The notes under the pieces are model-generated. The model was not told the origin of the DNA and made no database searches. It saw only the letters and a list, made by a program, of their open reading frames with translations. Shown here piece after piece: positions 57,696-64,000 of a DNA stretch of 64,000 bases (position 1 is the first letter of the stretch; the number at the start of each line of letters is the position of its first letter). Source of the DNA: Streptomyces drozdowiczii (lineage in GTDB: Bacteria; Actinomycetota; Actinomycetes; Streptomycetales; Streptomycetaceae); contig NZ_CP098740.1 of assembly GCF_026167665.1 (NCBI RefSeq), forward strand, positions 1,984,001 through 2,048,000, in the 5' to 3' direction. The translations under genes were made by a program, and so were the position numbers.

Positions 57696-57715
57696 AGGGG
57701 TGCGAGAATGGCCGG

Positions 57716-58857
57716 GTGAAGGGCGATTACCAGGAGCTGGTGGACGAGATCTCCGCGCTGCTCGGCGTCCCCGCGACGCTGGAGAACCGGGATTTCGGCC
57801 TGGTCGCCTTCGGGGCCCACGACAGCGACGACACCACGGCGATGGACCCGGTCCGCACCCGGTCGATCCTCACCCGCCGGTCCACCCCGGCGGTCCGCGC
57901 CTGGTTCGAGAACTTCGGCATCACCCGCGCCACCGGCCCCCTCCGCATCCCCGCCGCCCCCGAGGCCGGCGTCTACCGCGACCGCATCTGCCTGCCGGTA
58001 CGCCATCGGGGTGTCGTGCTCGGTTACGTATGGCTGCTCGACGCCGACCCGGGGCCGACCGACCGCCAGCTCGACGCGGCGATGGACGTCGCCGCCCGGA
58101 TCGGCGCGCTGCTGGCCGACGAGGAGCGGGCGGGCACCGACCTGTCCCGGGAGTTCGGCGCGGTGCTGGCCGCCGGGCGCGGCTGGCAGCGGGACATGGC
58201 GGTCGCCGCGCTCGCCGAGGCGCTGGGCCCGGACGCGGCGGGGCTGCACACCGTGGTCTGCGTGACCCCGTGGCCGGACGGCGCGCCCGCCGTGCGCACC
58301 GTCCCTTCGGCCGCCGCGCTGACCGGCGCCCCGCTGCCGGGCCGGGCCGGGCCGCCGGCCCTCGCGGCGCTGATCCGGCTGCGCTCGCCGGAGGTCCTGG
58401 ACCCCGCGCTCACCGCGGCGGACCGGCTGCGCGCCACCGCCGGGGGACGGCCACCGCCGGGATCGCGGTGCCGCGCCGGGGCCTCGCGGAGCTGGCGGAC
58501 GCCTGGCACGAGGCGTCGGCGGCGGCCCGTGCGGCGGCGGCGGAGAGCCGGTACGGCCCGGTCGCGGACTGGTCGGCCATCGGGCCGTACCGGACGCTGA
58601 CCGCGCTCGCCCCGGACACCCCGCAGGACCCGGCGGTGCGCCTCCTGCTGACCCCGGTGCAGCGGGAGCTCGCCCGCACCGCGGAGGTGTTCCTGGACTG
58701 CGCGGGCCAGGCGTCCCGGACCGCCGCCGAGCTGGGCATCCACCGCCAGACGCTGTACTACCGCCTCTCCCGCGTCCAGCAGCTCACCGGACTCGACCTC
58801 AACGACGGCAAGGACCGGCTGCTGCTCCACATGGCCCTGAAGGCGGCCCGGCTCTGA
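57716..58857 (+). CDS. PucR/CdaR-type regulator of proline catabolism (frameshifted in this sequence)
   Basis: With one base added to the G run at 58442-58446 the gene encodes 380 aa from GTG 57716 ([13 protein letters not shown]). The N-terminal ~140 residues are a GAF/PAS-like sensor region ([50 protein letters not shown]). The C-terminal PucR HTH is typical: [38 protein letters not shown]. As written, the HTH is out of frame with the sensor. Divergent PucR-like proteins next to PRODH/P5CDH genes activate them in response to proline. This is an inference by analogy with PruR-type regulators. It ends 18 nt before the convergent tetR stop. Confidence 0.88.
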
Positions 58858-58875
58858 GGGTCCGGCTCTGAGGGC

Positions 58876-59457
58876 TCAGCTCGCGGGGCCGCGGCCTTCC
58901 AGGACCAGCTTCAGGCCCTCCGTCAGGTCCTGGGCGGACGGGGCCGACTCGGGGTCCATCAGCCACTGGACCATGACCCCGGCCAGGAGGGCCTGGCAGA
59001 AGAGGCCGGCGACACGGGCGCGCTCCGGGTCGGTTTCGGGGTCGACGCCCATCATGGACTCGGCGAGTCCGTCGCGGCCGGCGCGCTGCGGTCCGATGAG
59101 GGCCTTGCGCAGCTCGGGGTCGGAGTCGATCCGGGAGATGACCTCCATCTGGAGCTGCCAGACGGCCCGGGTGTGCTCGTAGCTCCCGATGACCCGTTCC
59201 CAGGTCTCGCGGAACTGGTCGAGCGGCGCGGCCGGGACCTCCGGCTCGTCCGCGGGGCTCTCGAACCGTTCGCCCCACTCCTCGGTCAGCTTGATGAAGG
59301 CGAGGTTGAGCAGCGCGTCCTTGGAGCCGTAGTGGTAGCCGATGGAGGCGAGGTTCGTGCCCGACGCGGCCACGATGTCGCGCGCCGTGGTGCGCGCGTA
59401 CCCCTTCTCCAGCAGGCAGCGCTTGGCGCCTTCGAGCAGATCCTCACGATGTCCCAT
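58876..59457 (-). CDS. TetR-family transcriptional regulator
   Basis: Encodes 193 aa from ATG 59457. N-terminal TetR HTH: REDLLEGAKRCLLEKGYARTTARDIVAASGTNLASIGYHYGSKDALL; the rest is helical (AVWQLQMEVISRIDSDPELRKALIG, ARVAGLFCQALLAGVMVQWLMDPE), the ligand and dimer part. A long inverted repeat begins 9 bp upstream of the start and may be its own operator. No obvious target gene is adjacent: serA lies upstream on the same strand and PucR is convergent. It may control itself and a distant gene. Confidence 0.92.
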   Translation of the reverse strand: MGHREDLLEGAKRCLLEKGYARTTARDIVAASGTNLASIGYHYGSKDALLNLAFIKLTEEWGERFESPADEPEVPAAPLDQFRETWERVIGSYEHTRAVWQLQMEVISRIDSDPELRKALIGPQRAGRDGLAESMMGVDPETDPERARVAGLFCQALLAGVMVQWLMDPESAPSAQDLTEGLKLVLEGRGPAS

Positions 59458-59466
59458 GACAGCAGC

Positions 59467-59517
59467 GTACCCGGCATGCAGACATTTGTGTAAGACGCGT
59501 GTCTATATGCCGGGTAC
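59467..59517. promoter_or_regulatory. Long inverted repeat between serA and tetR
   Basis: Arms 59467-59484 and 59500-59517 (18 bp) are complementary at 16 positions, with a 15-bp A/T-richer spacer. It fits a TetR operator at the tetR promoter, and also a terminator for serA, whose stop is 39 bp away; the two roles are not exclusive. Confidence 0.6.
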
Positions 59518-59556
59518 GGGCGGGACCCCTGGGGTCCGTGAGGTCGGGCGGGACGG

Positions 59557-61149
59557 TCAGTCGGTGAGGTTCACCGAGCGGGCCGAGGCGGCGCCGATCT
59601 CCGAGGAGATCTCGGTCAGCACGGCCGCCGGGACGTCGTCGTCCACGGTGAGGACGACCAGCGCCTCGCCGCCCACGTCGGCGCGGGAGACCTGCATGCC
59701 CGCGATGTTCAGACCGGCCTCGCCGAGGATGCGGCCGACCGTGCCGACGACGCCGGGGCGGTCCTCGTAACGCAGCACGATCATGTGGTCGGCGAGCGCC
59801 AGGTCCACGTCGTGCTCGCCGATCGCGACGATCTTCTGGAGGTGCTTCGGGCCGGCCAGCGTGCCGGAGACGGCGACCTCCTGGCCGTCGGAGAGGGTGC
59901 CCCGGACGGTGACCACGTTGCGGTGCTCGGGCGACTCGGAGCTGGTGGTGAGGCGCACCTCGACCCCGCGCTCCTGGGCGAACAGCGGAGCGTTCACGTA
60001 CGACACGGTCTCGTCCACGACGTCCTCGAACACGCCCTTGAGCGCGGAGAGTTCGAGCACCTTGACGTCGTGCTGGGTGATCTCGCCGTAGACCTCGACG
60101 TCGAGGCGGGCGGCGACCTCGCCGGCCAGCGCGGTGAAGATCCGGCCCAGCTTCTCGGCGAGCGGGAGGCCCGGGCGCACGTCCTCGGCGATGACGCCGC
60201 CCTGGACGTTGACCGCGTCCGGGACCAGCTCACCGGCGAGCGCGAGGCGCACGGACTTGGCGACCGCGATGCCCGCCTTCTCCTGGGCCTCGTCGGTGGA
60301 GGCGCCGAGGTGCGGGGTGCAGACGACCTGGTCGAACTGGAAGAGCGGGGAGTCCGTGCAGGGCTCCTTCGCGTACACGTCGAGGCCGGCGCCGGCGACG
60401 CGGCCCTCCTTGAGCGCGGAGGCGAGCGCCTCCTCGTCCACGATGCCGCCGCGCGCGGCGTTGACGATGCGCACGGTGGGCTTCACCTTGTGCAGCGCCT
60501 CGTCGCCGATCAGGCCCAGCGTCTCCGGGGTCTTCGGGAGGTGCACGGTGATGAAGTCGGAGACCTCCAGCAGCTCGTCCAGGGAGAGGAGCTTGACGCC
60601 CATCTGCGCGGCGCGGGCCGGCTGCACATAGGGGTCGTAGGCGACGATCTTCATGCCGAAGGCGGACATGCGCTGGGCGACCAGGACGCCGATGCGGCCG
60701 AGGCCGACGACGCCGAGGGTCTTCTCGCTCAGCTCGACGCCGGTGTACTTCGAGCGCTTCCACTCGCCGTTCTTGAGGGCGGTGTTGGCCTGCGGGATGT
60801 GGCGCGCGGTGGCCACGAGGAGGCCGCAGGCCAGCTCGGCGGCGGTGACGATGTTGGAGGTCGGGGCGTTCACGACCATGACGCCGGCCTTGGTGGCGGC
60901 GGAGACGTCGACGTTGTCCAGACCGACGCCCGCGCGGGCGACGACCTTCAGCTTGTTCGCGGCGGCGATGGCCTCGGCGTCGACCTTGGTGGCGGACCGC
61001 ACCAGGATGGCGTCGACGTCGGCGATGGCGGGGATGAGCTCGGCGCGGTCCGCGCCGTTGCAGTGCCGGATCTCGAAGTCCGGGCCCAGGGCGTCCACCG
61101 TGGCGGGCGACAGCTCTTCAGCGATGAGTACGACAGGTTTCGAGCTCAC
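59557..61149 (-). CDS. serA: D-3-phosphoglycerate dehydrogenase
   Basis: Encodes 530 aa from GTG 61149 (VSSKPVVLIAEELS), with GAGGA upstream. Long-form SerA: substrate domain, NAD domain (TLGVVGLGRIGVLVAQRM, DFITVHLPKTPETLGLI, NAARGGIVDEEAL, HLGASTDEAQEKAG with the catalytic His), an intervening domain (residues ~315-450) and a C-terminal ACT domain (MIVLRYEDRPGVVGTVGRILGEAGLNIAGM) for serine feedback. It makes 3-phosphohydroxypyruvate, the first step of serine synthesis. It follows ilvC by 214 bp, with a hairpin between, so it is a separate unit. Confidence 0.96.
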   Translation of the reverse strand: MSSKPVVLIAEELSPATVDALGPDFEIRHCNGADRAELIPAIADVDAILVRSATKVDAEAIAAANKLKVVARAGVGLDNVDVSAATKAGVMVVNAPTSNIVTAAELACGLLVATARHIPQANTALKNGEWKRSKYTGVELSEKTLGVVGLGRIGVLVAQRMSAFGMKIVAYDPYVQPARAAQMGVKLLSLDELLEVSDFITVHLPKTPETLGLIGDEALHKVKPTVRIVNAARGGIVDEEALASALKEGRVAGAGLDVYAKEPCTDSPLFQFDQVVCTPHLGASTDEAQEKAGIAVAKSVRLALAGELVPDAVNVQGGVIAEDVRPGLPLAEKLGRIFTALAGEVAARLDVEVYGEITQHDVKVLELSALKGVFEDVVDETVSYVNAPLFAQERGVEVRLTTSSESPEHRNVVTVRGTLSDGQEVAVSGTLAGPKHLQKIVAIGEHDVDLALADHMIVLRYEDRPGVVGTVGRILGEAGLNIAGMQVSRADVGGEALVVLTVDDDVPAAVLTEISSEIGAASARSVNLTD

Positions 61150-61325
61150 GTAAGTCCTCACAGATCCAGTGCGGACGGCCGTCCCGACGGCCGCAGGCGT
61201 GGAGGGGCTTGCCGCGTGGAAGACGCACGACACTGTGGGCCTGACGCGTGTATGTGGAGCAGTGTAGTCATGCGCGAGACCCCGATCAGCGCCCCTTCGG
61301 AAGGATCACCCGCACGAGTGCGTGG

Positions 61326-61356
61326 GCGCCGGGGGCAGGCTGACCCGCCCCGGCGC
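61326..61356 (-). terminator. Hairpin after ilvC
   Basis: 9-bp arms (61326-61334 and 61348-61356) lie within 8 nt of the ilvC stop and probably end the ilvBNC transcript. Confidence 0.55.
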
Positions 61357-61363
61357 GGGGGTG

Positions 61364-62470
<1,107 letters not shown>

Positions 62471-62998
62471 TTACGCCGAGCGGTCGAGGGCGCGCAGGGA
62501 CCGGTCGGTGATCGAGCGCGCGCCGCGCCCTATGGCGATGGTGCCGGACTGGACGAGCTCCTTGATGCCGTACTGCTCCAGCATCTTGAGCATCGCCTCC
62601 AGCTTGTCGGCGCCGCCGGTCGCCTCGATCGTGACGGCCTCGGGCGAGACGTCGACGGTCTTGGCGCGGAACAGCTGGACGATCTCGACGATCTGGGAGC
62701 GGGTCTCGTTGTCTGCGCGGACCTTCACCAGGACGAGCTCGCGCTGGATCGCAGCGGACGGCTCGAGTTCGACGATCTTGAGGACGTTGACCAGCTTGTT
62801 GAGCTGCTTGGTGACCTGCTCCAGGGGCAGGTCCTCGACGTTCACGACGATGGTGATGCGCGAGATGTCGGGGTGTTCGGTGGTACCGACCGCGAGCGAG
62901 TCGATGTTGAAGCCGCGGCGGGAGAACAGGGCGGTGATCCGGGCCAGGACGCCGGGCTTGTTCTCGACCAGGACGGAGAGCGTGTGCTTGGTGGACAT
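62471..62998 (-). CDS. ilvN: Acetolactate synthase small (regulatory) subunit
   Basis: Encodes 175 aa from ATG 62998. N-terminal ACT domain for valine feedback (HTLSVLVENKPGVLARITALFSRRGFNIDSLAVG, ISRITIVVNVE), then the ALS_ss C-domain (RELVLVKVRADNETRSQIVEIVQLFRAKTVDVSPEAVTIEATG, YGIKELVQSGTIAIGRG). It binds and activates the large subunit encoded 23 nt upstream. Also called ilvH in some annotations. Confidence 0.96.
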   Translation of the reverse strand: MSTKHTLSVLVENKPGVLARITALFSRRGFNIDSLAVGTTEHPDISRITIVVNVEDLPLEQVTKQLNKLVNVLKIVELEPSAAIQRELVLVKVRADNETRSQIVEIVQLFRAKTVDVSPEAVTIEATGGADKLEAMLKMLEQYGIKELVQSGTIAIGRGARSITDRSLRALDRSA

Positions 62999-63021
62999 GG
63001 AAGTCGGTCTCTCTCTGTCTC

Positions 63022-64000
63022 TCAGTCGTCTTCGTTGTCGCCGAAGTCGGGACGGACGCCCCGGGCGGCCATGACCTCGTCGTTGGAGGTGCCGGCGGCG
63101 ACCATCGGCCACACCATGGCGTCCTCGTGGACGATGAAGTCGACGACGACCGGGCGGTCGTTGATCGCGTTGGCCTCGGCGATGACCTTGTCCAGGTCGG
63201 CCGGGTCCTCGCAGCGGATGGCGTGGCAGCCCATCGCCTCGGAGAGCTTCACGAAGTCCGGGATGCGGGTGCCCTTGTTGGGCGGGGTCTCGCCGTCCGG
63301 GCCGGCGTGCAGCACGGTGTTGGAATACCGCTGGTTGTAGAACAGGGTCTGCCACTGGCGGACCATCCCGAGCGCGCCGTTGTTGATGATGGCGATCTTG
63401 ACCGGGATGTTGTTCAGGGCGCAGGTGGTGAGCTCCTGATTGGTCATCTGGAAGCAGCCGTCGCCGTCGATCGCCCAGACCGTGCGGTCGGGCATGCCGG
63501 CCTTGGCGCCCATCGCGGCGGGGACCGCGTAGCCCATGGTCCCGGCGCCGCCGGAGTTGAGCCAGGTGGCGGGCTGCTCGTACTGGATGAAGTGCGAGGC
63601 CCACATCTGGTGCTGGCCGACGCCCGCGGCGAAGATCGTGTCCGGCGGGGCGAGTTCGCCGATGCGCTGGATGACCTGCTGCGGCGAGAGGCTGCCGTCC
63701 TCGGGGAGGTCGTAGCCGAGCGGGTAGGTCTCGCGCCAGCGGTTGAGGTCCTTCCACCAGGCGCTGTAGTCGCCGGTGTTGCCCTCGGTGTGCTCAGCCT
63801 GGACGGCCTGGACGAGGTCGGCGATGACCTCGCGGGCGTCGCCCACGATCGGGACGTCGGCGGCGCGGTTCTTGCCGATCTCCGCCGGGTCGATGTCCGC
63901 GTGGACGATCTTGGCGTACGGGGCGAAGCTGTCCAGCTTGCCGGTGACGCGGTCGTCGAAGCGGGCGCCGAGGGCGACGATCAGGTCGGCCTTCTGGAGC
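63022..64000 (-). CDS. ilvB: Acetolactate synthase large subunit, C-terminal part (partial)
   Basis: The last ~325 residues are present; the gene continues past the right edge. It condenses two pyruvates, or pyruvate and 2-oxobutyrate, using ThDP, Mg2+ and FAD. Visible are the end of the central FAD domain ([32 protein letters not shown]) and the ThDP/pyrophosphate domain ([50 protein letters not shown] with the GDG...N metal motif). The C-terminus reads [17 protein letters not shown]. First gene of ilvBNC; any attenuator for the operon lies outside the window. Confidence 0.97.
   Translation of the reverse strand, partial: LQKADLIVALGARFDDRVTGKLDSFAPYAKIVHADIDPAEIGKNRAADVPIVGDAREVIADLVQAVQAEHTEGNTGDYSAWWKDLNRWRETYPLGYDLPEDGSLSPQQVIQRIGELAPPDTIFAAGVGQHQMWASHFIQYEQPATWLNSGGAGTMGYAVPAAMGAKAGMPDRTVWAIDGDGCFQMTNQELTTCALNNIPVKIAIINNGALGMVRQWQTLFYNQRYSNTVLHAGPDGETPPNKGTRIPDFVKLSEAMGCHAIRCEDPADLDKVIAEANAINDRPVVVDFIVHEDAMVWPMVAAGTSNDEVMAARGVRPDFGDNEDD

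Overview
The window is chromosomal DNA of a Streptomyces or a very close relative. The reasons are about 70% or more G+C, coding frames with G/C in nearly every third position, many GTG starts and 4-nt ATGA/GTGA overlaps, Tat and lipoprotein signals, and typical actinobacterial families (conservon, DUF397/WhiJ-like pair, AccE, long-form SerA). I saw no tRNA, rRNA, CRISPR, insertion sequence, prophage or PKS/NRPS genes. From memory, not from a search, both flanks resemble a conserved S. coelicolor core stretch running from a conservon and accB/accE to ilvBNC; the middle looks like accessory cargo placed within that frame.

Layout. 1-2.3 kb: conservon cvnA(partial)-B-C-D. 2.4-4.2 kb: accE/accB carboxyltransferase subunits. 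4.4-11.75 kb (minus): a coupled five-gene signalling island made of a cytosolic trypsin-like protease, a PknG-type kinase with zinc-ribbon/rubredoxin and TPR regions, a VWA protein, a four-helix membrane protein and a solute-binding lipoprotein. The last two resemble mycobacterial GlnX/GlnH in architecture. 11.8-19 kb: secreted enzymes (GH101, GH64, DUF4185, an M15-like peptidase). 19-25.6 kb: YceI, DinB, an FAD oxidoreductase/methyltransferase fusion, a WhiJ-like regulatory triad, a methyltransferase and a nitroreductase. 25.7-31.8 kb: NagZ-type GH3, GH25 lysozyme, a DasR-like site, a secreted adenosine deaminase-like enzyme, a hypothetical protein and a TPM membrane protein. 31.9-45.4 kb: a beta-glucan locus (GH3, GH16, cytosolic GH1, a complete Dpp/Opp-type ABC transporter, LacI regulator). 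45.6-50 kb: cimA, ilvE, leuB, with an attenuator-like leader before cimA. 50-54.8 kb: a purple-acid-phosphatase-like enzyme, a 43-aa peptide, and a CDP-alcohol transferase/CdsA/PlsC operon. 54.9-58.9 kb: the proline catabolic pair and a divergent PucR regulator. 58.9-64 kb: tetR, serA, ilvC, ilvN and ilvB (partial).

How they fit together. The secreted GH16, GH3 and GH64 enzymes would cut beta-1,3-glucan outside the cell. The Dpp-type transporter would import the oligosaccharides and GH1 would finish them, under a LacI repressor whose promoter carries three 12-bp operator-like repeats. GH25, NagZ and the M15-like peptidase form a cell-wall recycling or predation set next to a near-consensus DasR site. 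The branched-chain and serine genes are housekeeping.

A caution for users: seven otherwise intact genes (PknG-like kinase, GH101, TPM protein, GH3, CdsA, P5C dehydrogenase, PucR regulator) are each broken by one missing base in a G or C run. All seven are restored by adding one base to that run. This pattern points to homopolymer under-calling in the assembly, not real pseudogenes. Coordinates for these genes span the reconstructed reading frame.
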